In this document: piece by piece, positions 1 through 13,050 of the stretch
Layout of the letters: every line of letters begins with the position of its first letter
How positions within the stretch are numbered: position 1 is the stretch's first letter
Source of the DNA: Lomentospora prolificans
Lineage: Eukaryota; Ascomycota; Sordariomycetes; Microascales; Microascaceae
Length of the DNA stretch: 64,000 nucleotides
Direction: 5' to 3'
Assembly: GCA_029532625.1 (NCBI GenBank)
Contig: JARFXM010000011.1
Location: 1,240,001 to 1,304,000, forward strand
Notes under the pieces: generated by a model
Database searches by the model: none
What the model was told of the DNA's origin: nothing
The model's input: only the letters and a program-made list of their open reading frames with translations
Program-made: the position numbers and the translations under genes

Positions 1-903
1 TTAATAAAAGTAGGTAATCCTTCCTATAATTTTAAGGAGCTAGTCTTTAGATTTTTCTAAAGTCTTATTTACCTTTTTAGTCTTAGTTATATTATAAGAT
101 ACTAAAAAAAATTAAGACTACTATAATAAAGAAAAAGGGTAAAATACTTATAAAAAGAAGTTACTAAGGAAGAGATATATAGTATTTTAAGGTTATTATT
201 AAAAGAAGAAATATATTCTATAAGATTTATATTTTTTCATTTCTTTCTAAGGGATTATAGAAAAAAATATTTTACTATCTAGCTTAATATACTATTAGTA
301 TTATAATAAAAAAAGATAAAGGAAGAAGCTAGATTAACTAAGAAAGGATTAATAGGTTAGAGCTAATAAGGATTCAAAATAAAGAAGTCTTTAGGGATAA
401 AGATTAAAAGGAGGAGGTATTATATTATAAGCTAATATAACTTTTTATATAAGCTAGGTAGATAAATATAGTAGAAAAGGAGAAATCCTAGTATAACTTA
501 GAAAAGTAAGGATTAGATAGTATAACTTGAGCTAATTAAACTAAAAGACTAAGTAGAAAAGGAAAAGTAAAGCCTCCTTAGCTAATTAATAATAGATTAT
601 ATTAAAAGTAAGTATCATTTATAGAAGACTATACCTTAGGGGCTTATAGTTTATTAAAGGATTATACCTAGGAAGGCTATAGTTCTACAGAAAATAAAGT
701 CTATATAAGTTATAGTTATTACTATTATATATTTTAGTTATTCTTTAGTTCTAGAATAGTTAATTTACATTACTTTATAAACTATATTTAAATATATATT
801 ATAAACATTTATAATTACTATCTAACTATTTTACTTACCTATTAATAGGCCTAACTATTCTAACCTTAAGGTAACTAACCCTATAGATAGTGTTGGAATA
901 TTA
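1..903 (+). repeat. Gypsy LTR-containing 3' block, truncated by window start
   Basis: The same sequence recurs at 40,315-40,506 continued at 45,080-45,853, and more diverged at about 24,880-25,330. Reverse-strand parts occur at about 30,140-30,420, 36,330-36,500 and 19,440-19,890. In the fuller copies it directly follows gypsy pol remnants, so it is the LTR, perhaps with a few pol-terminal bases. Its end reads AACCTTAAGGTAACTAACCC followed by GTGTTGGAATATTATA, shared with the 45.84 kb copy. This copy has a small deletion near 165 compared with the 40.3/45.1 kb copy. Confidence 0.6.
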
Positions 904-1029
904 TAGCTAGTAGTTAGGGGTTAGGTTAGAGGGTTAATAGCTAGGGGTTTTATTAAGGGGTTAGTAGTTAAAAGGGTAGTTAAATAAAGTCTAATAATAA
1001 TTTCCTTTTAACTAAAGTAAAAAAAAGGA

Positions 1030-3960
1030 GGGGTTTATAATATATTTATTGAAAATAAATTTACTTTTTTAATTTTTTTTGCTTGTTTTTATAATTAGTT
1101 ATAAAGTAATTCTAGTAGTATTTTAGTATTTTACTCTTTAAATTTAAAAAAATTCCCTATTAGTAGTTTAGAGGATAATCTCCCCTTAATCTCCTTTTAC
1201 TCCTTTTTTATTTAGAAGTTTATCTACTTTAATTATTTAATTTAATCTATTTCTTATATCTTATACATATAATTATATCTTATATTCTTCTATTAATTAA
1301 TAAATATTAAATATACTATAGTATTCTTATAAACTTTCTTTAGTTAGATAGCTATTCTACTAGATAAAATATTATCTAGTATAATATAGCCTTTTTACTC
1401 TAAGGATTACTTTAACTTTATAAGTAGGTTCTAAGATATTAAAAATTTTTTATAATATTTTAGACTTTTCTTCTAGTTTTAAATAGTAGGGTTCTAGTAA
1501 ATCAATAAAGAAGATAAGTAAAGTTAAATTTATAATAATAATATTAGCTAGTATACTAATTTATAATACTTTATAATTACTTCTATTTAATAAAAGTTTA
1601 TAAACTTTTAAAATTGTTTCCTACTTAGCTTACTAGGCTTTAGATTCTTTATAGATACAAAAACCTAGTTACTAATTATAAATTTTTCTATACTCTTTAT
1701 TAAGTATAATATATAATATATATATATAAGACTTTTCTAAGGTTCCTTTTAGTTTCTTCTCTTATAAAATCTAGTTATTAGGCTTAAATGATAATCTAAA
1801 ACATACTTCCTTTTTTTAATATTAATACTTTAAATATATAAGGCTAGAAGCTAAATAGTATATTTATAAGAGTATTATATAGGAAAGTATATTAAATATT
1901 ATTTATTATAAGCATACTAAATAAGAGGTAATAGTATAGCTTAGTTATTATATTCTTTATTATAAAAAGTATGAAAGTGTTATTTAAAGATATAATTAAT
2001 CTATTTAATGTACCTATTAGTTTAAAAGGTAGTATATAATATGTAACCTTTAACTAGTACTTAGGGCTGTAAATATTATTTCCTAGAACTTACTAGTAGA
2101 TAGTAAGCTTCTATTAAATACTATCTTTTTTAGAAGAACTAAAATATTAGTAAATATAATAGATTAGTAAATCTATAAAGCCCTTACTAGTTAGATTCCT
2201 ATTAGTTTAAATATATATTATATACTTAGTAAAGTAGTTAATAGTAATAAGGATTATATTATATTTCTTTTTATATACTAATTTTAAAAATAGAAACTTA
2301 ATAATAAAAACTAGTAAAATCTTAGTAAAAGACTTATTAAATACTTTAAGTAATACTAGGAGCCTATATAACTTATACTATTATAATTTTACCTTCTAGT
2401 ATATATAATAGGTAAGAATATAGCTTTAAATATTATATACTATAAAGTCTTAATAGAATTTACTATAAACTTATCTTCTAAGTTTATATAATACTAAAAT
2501 AATATATTATAAAGAGAGTTATATATTAGTTTAAATACTTTATTATATATAAAGGCAGGTATATAAACTTAGTTATCTATCTTTAGAACACTTTTATTAT
2601 AAAAATTCTATTATTTTCTCAATATTTATCTACTTATACTTTACTAATTTTATTCTTTAGTTTTTATAAATGGACTTTCCTCTTATACTAATTATATAAT
2701 ATTTATATAAGTAAACTTAAAACGATTTCATTCTGTACTATTAATATATAATATACTTACTTATAATATTTCTTGTATACTATTATTTATAATTACTAAA
2801 TTTAATATACTACTTATACTTAAGTCTTTAGCTATTTTACTACTACTTAGTAACTAAATTATATAATATATTATTACTATTATAGCTTTAGGTATTTAAT
2901 CTTTAATACTAGTAAGTAAATACTATATATATTATATATTAGCTTTACTTCTATAAAATACTATAGAAAATATCCTTTAGCTTTTACTTTTACTATTATA
3001 TATTTATATTTAATATATTATTATAATATTTACTTAAAGGGTTTACTAGGTTTTTTTCATAGTATTTAATCTTAGAGTTAAATACTATATGCTCTTTTAT
3101 CTACCTTACTTCTTAACTAGATAACTTCCACTCTATAATAAAATAGTAGTAGTTTAGATAGTTAGTTACTATTTTAATAGTATAGGCTATATAAGCTATA
3201 TAATATTATTATTATTAAAATATTTATGTAATTATTAATAATTGTATAGAATAGGTTAAGTAGTATAGTTTAATACTTTATAACTTTCTTAAAAAGAATA
3301 TAATAAAGAACTAAAACCTATTATACTCCTAGTTTAGGAGTATATAAATTGTATATTCTAAGGTATCAGTCTTAATATATATTTACTATTTAGTATTAAA
3401 GTATTAGAAGAAGGGTATACTACTAAAAAGGCTTTTTAATTCTTTAAAAGTAGTTTATATCTTATTTACTATTATTATAAATCCTTTAATACTATTTCTT
3501 TTAGTATTAGTAAAGGCTACTATAATTTTACTATAATTCTTAATAAAATATTAATAGAATCTAGTAAATTCTAGAAATATAAAGATTTTATAAATAATTT
3601 ATAGTTTAGGTTATTCATAAATTATAGTAATTTACTTATTTTTTTATCTTTATTTTATTAAGTTTTATTATAAATTTAGAAAATATAACCTTTTTTATTT
3701 TAAATTCATAGTTTTTTAAATTGATTTATAATTTACTTTCTACTAGTTATTTAAGTATATGATAAATATATATATAATAAATTTAGGTCTACTAGGCTAT
3801 TTAATACTTTATTAATATAGGTCTAGAAGGTTATAAGTATATTCATAAGTCTAAATAGTATAATTATATACTTAAAGTAACTATATTAGCGTTAAAATAT
3901 TATTTTATATTAATTATCTTCTTTAATACTTATTAAATAGTATATATACTTGAGATTAAA
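1030..3960 (-). mobile_element. Degenerate Ty3/gypsy pol remnant
   Basis: Read on the minus strand, about 3,885-3,740 gives a RIP-damaged gypsy RT palm resembling FxYxxMPFGLxNAPATFQxYINxxLxxLVD; visible pieces are FKYIIILFRLMN, ITF, TYINKVLNSLVD. Downstream on that strand, about 3,600-3,400, is the connection region seen as LEFTRFY, YFIKNYSKIIVAFTN, FKELKSLFSSIPFF, matching the gypsy FLGFANFYRRFIxNYSKI...FEELK pattern. Every frame has stops, so it is dead. The outer limits are approximate and the remainder down to about 1,030 was not resolved into domains. Confidence 0.75.
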
Positions 3961-3988
3961 GTAGATATAATATTATAAATACTTTAGA

Positions 3989-4294
3989 TATTACACCATA
4001 CTATATAAGCAAGTATAAGCACACCCTGGCAGAACTTCAGCAGTAAACAAGCAATACTAAAAATCAAAGGCAAAGAATATATAAAGGAAGTAAGGAACTA
4101 TAATCTAGATAGAAAGAATAAGACTATTTTACTATTATAAGATAATACCTATATATATACTATTAGACTATATAGAGGTGAACTTAAGTAAAATAATAAC
4201 TATAATAAATCTATAAATAGTAATATAAACCCCTTACTAACTTACTTGCTAGTAGCTTAGTAGTTAGTAAGTAAGCAGCACAGTATAGCCATAA
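3989..4294 (+). repeat. 5' LTR of the 4-10.4 kb element
   Basis: It matches the LTRs at 40,507 and 44,726: the shared core runs from ACTATATAAGCAAG through GAACTATAATCTAGATAGAA and GACTATATAGAGGTGAACTT to TTAGTAAGTAAGCAG. It lacks part of the first about 50 bp seen in the 40,507 LTR. Its first about 80 bp keep several CA/TG pairs and look less RIP-mutated than its surroundings. Exact ends are approximate. Confidence 0.65.
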
Positions 4295-6817
4295 TACTAG
4301 ATAGTTTAGGATCTTATAAGTAAAAAAAGTATATATTCTTTTTATATTATTTAGTCTAAGTTCTTATAATTAATACATATTTATAGAAAGTTTATTTTTT
4401 TAGAATAAAAAGGGTTAAAGTATTTATAAAGCTATTACTAAGTTATATTTAACCTTTTTTAAAAGTATTTTAGAGGTATTACTATATAACTACTAACTTT
4501 TTCTTTATTAACAGTAAATTAAGCTAAAAAGGTCTTTTTTCCCTAATTCTAGAATAATTTTATATACTATTCTTATAGCTTTTTAGCTATCTCTTTATAT
4601 AATTTTAAGAAAGTTATAGTACCTACTTAGTATTACTAGATTAGAGCTAGGTATAGTATTTCCTTCTAATCCTTCATTTTCTTAAGTTTCTATAGAGTAG
4701 ATTATAACTAGGAATATATAATAGGATATATATATATATAAATAATAAATTTCCTTTTTACTTTTATAGATAAAAATACTTTTAGATCTAGTTAGATATA
4801 CTTATACTTGGTATTTATAGTTCCATAATAGTTTAACTACTTTATACTAGGGATATCTAAATATATAGTTATAAGGTTTAATATTAGTAATAATCTATAC
4901 TATATTTATATACTTAGCTATATCTAAGTTATTAATAGTTTATATAAGATATTACTATCATATAGGGTTACTTTAATAAGGTTAGAGATTAATAAGTTTA
5001 TAGATATTTAATAAGTATTTTACTATAATATTAAAAGATAAGTTACTATTAAGGAGAGCTTCTTATCTAAGCTAGTAACTATTAATATATAATTCTATAA
5101 GAGTTATTATATAGTTTATTATAAGCTTATTATATTCTTAGGGTTTCTCTACTATTACTCTACTAGTATTTATAATAATTATAAAGCTTATATAGAATAC
5201 TACTAGTATAGTATTAGGGTTATAAGAGTTTATATTTAAATAAATAAACTATATATAGCTTTTTTAGTTATATCTTTAATTAAGTACTTTAGGGTATTTA
5301 TAGATAATATAGTTAGGGGTACTATAGCTATAGTAAGTAATACTACTAGGGATTTACTATTAGATTTATTTAGACTATAAAAAATTTATATAAATTTAGT
5401 ATATTCTTTTAAAACTTATATTACTAAGTTTATTTTCTATTAATACTTTACTAGTTTCTTAAAATACTTTTATTCCCTTATTAATACTAATTAAAATTAT
5501 TTTTAAAGTTCATTCTATTATTATTCATTATAATCTCTTAGTTACTATTATATAAGAATAAACCATTTATACTATAAATCTACTTTATAAGTTTAGTATA
5601 AATATTTAGGAGTTGATACTAAGTTAGAATAATATATAGTAGCTTTTTACTATAATATATATAAGAATATATATAAACTCCTCTAAAATAGGAAAGAGGA
5701 GTTTAGTAAGTATTAGTTTATACTCTTCTAGGTAAAAGTTATTAAAGCTCTAATTTTCTAATTACTAAAGGTTAACTAGCTATTAACCTCCTATTACTAT
5801 ATAGTTATTATATCTAGAATTTAAACCTTAAAGGAACTTCTTTATATAGTCTAAGAAGTAGATTTAAGTTTTTTATTAAATATATAAGTAATATAAGTTA
5901 TCTAGTAGGTTAATATAGTTTTACTAAAGAGACTTATAGTAATAGAATATTTCTAGTATTTATGAATTTCTTTACTAAAGTAGTTAAAGTAAGCTTTAAG
6001 TTTAAATAGAAAAGTATTAAGCAAAGTTTAGATACCTTCTTAGTATTTTATGAAATTTAAATTATTTAAAATCTTATTACTAATTAGTAATACTTTAGTA
6101 CTAGTATACTAATTTTTATAATAAAAGTAAAATCTTCTTTTCTAAAAAGAGGTTAAAAGTTAGGAATCCTTTTTTTTTTATAAATATAGTAAGATAAGTA
6201 TACTTATACTTATTAGCTACTTATAATCTAATAGTATAGATAATATTATTAAGCTCTTATCTACTAAGGTTAGTAATATAATTAAGAGTAAGATTAGTAA
6301 TATCTCTAATTAATAAAGGGTTTATAGAAAGTTCTCTTTAAAAGTTAAAAAGAGTTCTTAAAATACTAATAGGGTTATTCAATATTAGATCTTTTATAAT
6401 AATATTAGTATATTATCAGTTTTATATATTAAAATACTAAAGGATTATAAGTTCTTTACTATATTCTAAGATAATGGTTTTAAAGATAGTATTAATAGTA
6501 TTAATAGTTTTAAACAAGTTATTATTATAGCTAGATATATTATCTATATTAGCCTAATTAATAAGTTAAAAGAGAGTAATTAGTATATAAAAGTTAGTCA
6601 TTAATATTAAAGTAAAAAAGATAATATACTAGTAAACTGGATATAAGGTAGGTATAAAGTATATTAAGTTACTAATTACTATCCTTCTTCCTCTCTTTCT
6701 TTTATATCCCTGAATATTCTTTTTCTTTTATATTATTTATAGTTACTAACTATAGTATAAGATTCCTTTAATCTAGTATCTGACTTCTATAATTCAATAC
6801 TTTAACTACTCTTCCTT

Positions 6818-7050
6818 TTTATTATTAGGTAGTTATAGTATTATTACTAACCACGATACCTATTTACTCTAGCTACTAGGTTATTATATTATTATTACTA
6901 GCTAGGTTAGTTATTTATTCTAGCTACTAGGTTATTATATTATTATTACTAGCTAGGTTACCTATTCATTATACTAGGTTACTATATTATAATTACTACC
7001 TGGGTTGCCTATTTGCTCTAATTGCTAGGTTATTATAGTATTACTCTCTC
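6818..7050 (+). repeat. About 50-bp tandem repeat, roughly four units
   Basis: The phrase CTACTAGGTTATTATATTA recurs at 6,873 and 6,924, with degraded units near 6,971 and 7,021, giving a period of 47-51 bp. The first two units are nearly identical over about 45 bp; the last two are shorter and more diverged. It lies in the left part of the older TGTTA-LTR copy, just before a small less AT-rich patch (7,080-7,125). It could be a transposon-internal minisatellite. Confidence 0.7.
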
Positions 7051-10000
7051 TTATACCCTGATTCTAGTAAGGATATTAAAGGGTGGTTATGACTGCTATG
7101 ACTTTGCTGGTCCCTCTTCTTCTATTATAAACTTTTAATAAAAGAATCCTTTTATAATAAACTCTTAAGATCTTATAATTAGTCTTTAATCTAGAGTTCT
7201 TTATATAATACTTTTCTTTATTAAAAAACCTAGTAAGAAAAAAAGTAAAAAGTAGAATAGTTAATTCTTAAATCTTTTATTTAGAAATTGTTTTAGATAA
7301 ATTTTATTAAAATAGTAACTATAATATAATAAGTAATAATAGTAATATAAGTAATATTATATTATAATTAAGGATTACTAGGTTATATTATTAGTGATTA
7401 AGCTTTAAAGTTTATATAAAAAGTCTAGATAAAGATTTATAAAATACTAAATATTAGCTAACTAATAATAATCACTTATTATTTAAATATTAATAAAATA
7501 TCTAAAAAGAAGATCTAGATAATTAAGATTATAATTTACTATTATATAATAAATTATCTAAAAGAAAACTAGATGAATCTCTTACTATTATTATAGTTTA
7601 AGCTTAATAATATATTCTTAGCCTTTATTAGATAAAACTTTAATTTACTAACTTTTAGTTTTAGGCTAAGAAATATCTTAGTAATTATTATTAATATAAT
7701 AGAAATAAGAAAAGTAATAATAAAACTTATATTAGATTTAATCTAGTAAATAGATAATAAAAAAGTAGAAGTACCTATTAATAAACATAATTTATTCAGT
7801 AAACTAAAAAAGAAGTAGTTACTAAGTCAAGAAGATTTTTTGAAATTATTAGAAAAGTATATAAGTTTACTATAAAATTAATATTTTTTTAAAAAACTAG
7901 AAGATTTATATAATAATCTTAATTATACATATCTTTAAGTCTTTATAAGTCAGTAACATATATTAAAGTATATAGGACCCTTAAAGCTAGTTTGAGTTAA
8001 TAATAATGAAGAGTTAAAAACTAAATAGATTATTAGCTATTATAATACTTAAATAGGATATAAGATATAAGAGTTTAATCTATTAGATAGGATAGGATTT
8101 AAAATTTCTTTAAGAAAGAATAGAAGATATAATAAAAAGTATAAGTAAAATAGTAATTATAAGAAAGTAATAGTTCAAATAAAAGTAAGGAAAGATAAAT
8201 AATTAAAGTAATAATTAGTAAGTATAAAGGAGATCTAGAATAAATATTCTTTATAAGTTAGTATTTTATCCATTTAATCTATAGTACTTATATTATTAAA
8301 TACTTTATATAAATTATAAAAAAGAGAAGAGCTAGTAAATACTAGTAGTAGAAGAAATCAAGGTAAGTATTTATAAAAGGAGATATTAAGCTAGTAAGTA
8401 TTAAAAGTTAGAAGTTAAAAAAGGGAATAATTTATAAATACTGGTAAAAGCTAATAAATAAAGTAATAGCTAAGCTAAATAATATAAAAAAGGATATAGT
8501 AAGTATTATTAAAGGGAATACTATATTAATCTATAAGTACATAAAACGAAGATATAAAAGTAATAGGGATCTACTAATAGTAATAAAAAGTAGTAGTAAG
8601 TTAACTAAGAGGCTATAATTATGATTAAATAATAGAAAAGAAAGAATAAGGGAATATAAGATTTATAAAAAAAAAGAAAAAAAGAAGAATAGATATAGTA
8701 GTAGATTAAAGAATCTAAAAAAGGGATATAATTACTACTAGACTAGTAGTAAATATTTTAATAACTAAAAGTACTAGCTATCTCTTCCTTATAAACCTTT
8801 CTAAGCTATTATAACTATCCTCTCAGTACTATTTTTAATAATAATGACTTAGTAAGTAATTAAGTAATTATTAAATAGTAATCATTAGTAGTCTATTTAC
8901 TACTTATAAATAAAGTTTAGAAAATAACTGCTAACTTTATTATTATAACTAAATCCTAAAAGTAAAATAAATAACTATTACTATAAGTTATAAATTACAG
9001 TAAAAAAACTATAATAAAGGTTATTAAAGAGAAAGTGGGAATTATTTATTAAGATATAGTTAAAAAATAAATTAGTTTCTAGAAAAGGATAAGTAAAAGG
9101 AAGTAATAATAATAGTATAAGAATTCTATAAGGAATAGAAAGAAATCTATAGCTAGGCAAGGTACCCTATAGTATAATAATAAGAGCCTATATTAAAGAA
9201 TATACTAGATATAAAATCCTAAGTACTGATTATAAATCATTTACTTATTTATTAGTAGGTAGCTTATAAGTATACTATTCTAAAAATAAACTCCTAAAAG
9301 TAATAAAAGAGGTATTAAAAAAGGCTAAAGTATAGGATCTTATTAGCTATCTAGTAGAGTAAAATAGGAAACTAATCCCTCAAATACTAGTAAAAAGAAC
9401 TCTATTACTACTAGTAACTCCTTCTATAATAAAAAAAAGAGGTAAGTATAAACTCTTTTATAAAAGAAGTAAAGGATATATAAAGTAAGTATAATAAGCT
9501 TAAAGGTAAATAATAATATTATAGCTAAAGATAATAAAAATACTAATAATAACTTAGTAGATATTATAAGGGATAGTAATAATATCCCCTTATCCTAATA
9601 GTTTTATAAAGTATCTAAAGTAATCCCCCTAGTACTAGGATTACTAACTAATAATACTATTAATAATAATAAGCTATTAAATAGCACTAAGGATAAAGCA
9701 ATAACTTATAATCAAGTATTTAGTAATAGAAGTAGTTACTTTTTAGTAAGAGATATAAAAGGAGGAAGATTATATTAAAGAGCTATATAGGATAGTTAGC
9801 TAGTTAGTAACTACTAGTAAGGAAAAGAAGGAGAATATAAAAGAGAAAGTATATTAATTACTAATAAGAAGTAAGAAAAAGTAATAGAAAGGATAAGAAG
9901 GAAAATGATACCTAAAAATATTAATTAAAGTTATTTATTTATAAATATAAGGCCCTAAGTAAGGAAGTATATACTAGCTAAACCCTACTTTATATATCCT

Positions 10001-10127
10001 TATTACCTTATAATACTAAAACTAAAAAAATAAATAGTAAGCTAGTACTTTCTATCTTTTAAGTTCCTAGCTTTAATACCTAGTAAAGTACTAATAGGGT
10101 TATTGGCTTTTCTTTACTAGCTAGAAG

Positions 10128-10436
10128 TATTAATATACTATACTATATAAGTAAGTATAAGTATACCCTAGTAGAGCTTTAGTAGTAAGTAGATAATACT
10201 AAAGGTTAAATATAAGGAATATATAAAGGAAGTAAGGAGTTATAATCTAGATAGAAAGAATAAGACTATTTATTTTACTATTATAAGAGACTACTAACCT
10301 ATATATTAATAGACTATATAGAGGTGAACTTATATGGAAATAGTGACTATAATGAATCTTTAAAGAGTATTATAGAACCCCTTACTAACTTACTTGCTAG
10401 TAGCTTGGTAGTTAGCAAGTAAGCAGTGTGGTATAG
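10128..10436 (+). repeat. 3' LTR of the 4-10.4 kb element
   Basis: It is a direct repeat of the 3,989-4,294 segment: both contain TATAAAGGAAGTAAGGA, TATAATCTAGATAGAAAG and CCCCTTACTAACTTACTTGC. The preceding sequence (TAAAGTACTAATAGGGTTATT... TTACTAGCTAG) is shared with the sequence before the 3' LTR at 44,726, so this is the right end of the same element type. The last bases differ from the other LTRs and the exact end is uncertain. Confidence 0.65.
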
Positions 10437-10840
10437 CTAGAAGAGTACTATAATATAGTCTAAAAAGCTATTCTAGGTAAATGTAGGGCTTACCTGGATA
10501 TAGATTATAGAGACTATCTACTACCTTTATTGAATATTATTAGTATGATTATAGTAGATTAGGGGTGAAATCTAACCTAAACTAGCCTATTAGATGTGAT
10601 ATACGAAGGTAGAAGGTATACTAACTAATTAGAGTATAAAGAATAGTAGGTAGTAGAAAATTATTACCTTATATAGTAAGCTATATAGAAATATAGGGAA
10701 GGTTAGTAATTTAATGTAATAAGTATTTTTCTTTTACTTACTATAGTATTTAATATATAGTATACATTAGATTGGTCTTATGGTGGTTTTGTATTAGGGT
10801 ATTAAGCACCCCCTCTAGGGGAGGTGGTGTATGGCATGAA
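10437..10840. other. Spacer between elements, with a small GC hairpin
   Basis: About 400 bp between the 3' LTR and the next truncated copy. It is AT-rich but keeps more CA, TG and GG than its neighbours, and no coding signal was seen. Near 10,803-10,825 there is a near-palindromic GC-rich stretch (CACCCCCTCTAGGGGAGGTG) that would fold into a short hairpin, unusual in this AT-rich block. No function is assigned. Confidence 0.4.
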
Positions 10841-13050
10841 TATAATATCTGGAAAATAATTATAAAGGAAGGATAGCTAATGCTTTTAGCTAGTTAAATA
10901 TTTAGTACTAGTCCAAGAGTAATTATATCCCTATTAGGTTCTTAATCTACTATTATATATATATTCCTTTTTTAATAAATTTTATAATCCCTTATTCCTT
11001 TTTTTCTATTAGTTAATAGTAATTATAGCCCTTTAATTAATTTACTATTACCCTTCATTACTATTAGTAGAATCCTATTACTCTAAAGTTCTATTTTTTT
11101 TCCATTCACTTGTAGGATTTTATAGTATTCTCTTTATTATAATTTACTATATCTCCTTTTATATTATTTAACTTAATTACTACTTTATTTATTAGTTATT
11201 ATTAATATTTAAAGACCACTCCTTTTTATCTTGTTACTTCTAGTATTTACTAGTATAATATCTTTTCCTTGTAAATATTTACATCTACTTCATCTAGTAT
11301 TTACTAACTCTTCTCTTTATTTATAGTTTATATAAGTATTTGATAATATAGTCATTATAGATTAAGTAAATAAAATACTAACTCATGAGAAATATCTATT
11401 CTAAATCTCCTTTATATTAATTAACTACTATTTTTGGTTATTTACTTGCCTTTACTTCTACCTTTACTATTACTTTTTTCATAACTATTAATTATATTAC
11501 TTATATTTTCTATAATATTTTCTATTTTATCCTAAAGGTGTTTTTTTTAATCTTATTTTACGTAATAAATTAAATATCTATATCCTATTTACATATTATA
11601 ATAGCGAATAATCTATATTAAGATTGAATTAAAATATTAGTAAAACAATAATTTTTTTTAAATAATTTATTATATAAAATACTAAACTATAATCTTAATT
11701 ATTTAAATCTTTTTCTTATATATCTTATTATCTTATAATTAGTATACTATTATTATTAGTTAATTAATTTTAAACATTTCACAAATTTTAATCTAGACTT
11801 CTAAAGGAAATTTTAATTTTTTTTTATTAATAATATAAACTAGTAACTCTTGATTATGATATAATATTACTTGCCGTACTATTATTACTTATTAAATTAT
11901 AATTACTATCTTACTTTTAATAGTTAATAATATCTCTTTACTTAAAGTATAATGAACTATTAATAAATTATTCAATATACTATATCTTAGTATTATCTAG
12001 CATATACTTTCTATTAAGATAATTAATTAATTATAATAAAATCTATTATAATTATATGATATAAAATTAGTACTATCTTAGTCTTTCTAATTTATTAGAT
12101 AATTATTATTTATCTTTGTAATTCTATAAGTATACTAGATAATAACTATAATACTTCTTGATCTTATTTACTTATTATAAATACCAAAACTTTATAAATT
12201 ATATAATAATCTTTTACGTTTTATATATCAATAATTATTAATATATTATCTTAAAGACAGTTTATACTACTAGTAATATATATATAATTTATAGTTACCT
12301 TTAGTATTAATATTATAAAAGAAGACATTACTTTCTTAAAATAGTCTAATTATTAACTTTTCTAGTTTATCCTAATTTCTTTTTTTCTCTTTTGTTTAAT
12401 TATTTATAGTACTTTTCTTAACTTATTATCTTTTTTATAGTTATTAATAAGTAATTATTATATATCTTTTATCAATTAGATTACTAGTATCTGTATTTCT
12501 TACCATTTTATATTGTCTAGGGTATATACTATATTTATCTTTTATATTTAGTTATATATTATTTAGTTTATTAGATTATTTATAATTTACTTCAGTATTC
12601 TTTATATACATACGATTTAGTTTATTAGACTATTTATAATTTACTTTAGTATTCTTTATATAAATATGATTAGTAACTATAAAAGTATATTTAATATTTT
12701 TTTAATAGTCTAAATATATAAAAGAATTTAAGACTAAATTATAATAATTAGTTTATTATATTTATAGATTTCAAAATAATTTTACTATGATTTACTATTT
12801 TAAGTAAAGTATACTTAATAATCTATTTTAATAAGAAGTAATTTATAAAAATTAATATTAAAACCCCTATTTTGATTTAAATTTTTTACAACCTTTTTAT
12901 TATCTCAATAATCACTATTAACTCTATTTTATTAAATTATACTTCTCTTTTATGGTTAATTATATATAAGTTAAAGATCAGTAGCTATAATTCGTACTTT
13001 ATTAGTATTTATAAGGGTCAGTCATTATCTAGCTCTAATAGATATCTATA
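10840..13050 (-). mobile_element. Truncated minus-strand copy of the TGTTA-LTR element interior
   Basis: The reverse complement aligns with about 7,250-8,800 of the plus-strand copy and with about 42,700-43,300 of the 40.5 kb copy. Landmarks are the reverse complements of GTTAGTATTTTAT, the AAATAAAGTA...GCTAAATAATATAA segment, and TAATAGTA...GGATTCTACTAATA. No LTR was found at either end. All frames contain stops. The boundary with the next copy is estimated from where the alignment restarts. Confidence 0.6.

Larger units (their letters stand above)
3989..10440 (+). mobile_element. Old composite copy of the TGTTA-LTR retroelement
   Basis: Two about 305-bp repeats in the same orientation (about 3,989-4,294 and 10,128-10,436) bracket this segment and match the LTRs of the element at 40,507-45,074. 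The right part (about 7,250-10,127) aligns block by block with the interior of the 40.5 kb element and with the reverse-strand copies at 10.84-16.48 kb. The left part (about 4,300-7,200) has no counterpart that I recognise in those copies and may be another insertion or a different internal domain. All frames are broken by stops. I saw no RT, integrase or RNase H signature in it. Confidence 0.6.

Noticed and set aside
903..960. Degenerate TTAGGG-like tract after the first LTR block
   Set aside because: TTAGGGGTTAGGTTAGAGGG is suggestive but only about 20 bp long, irregular and in AT/AG-rich surroundings where such strings arise by chance.
6818..7050. CRISPR-like array
   Set aside because: Repeats are contiguous and diverging without unique spacers, and the genome is fungal.
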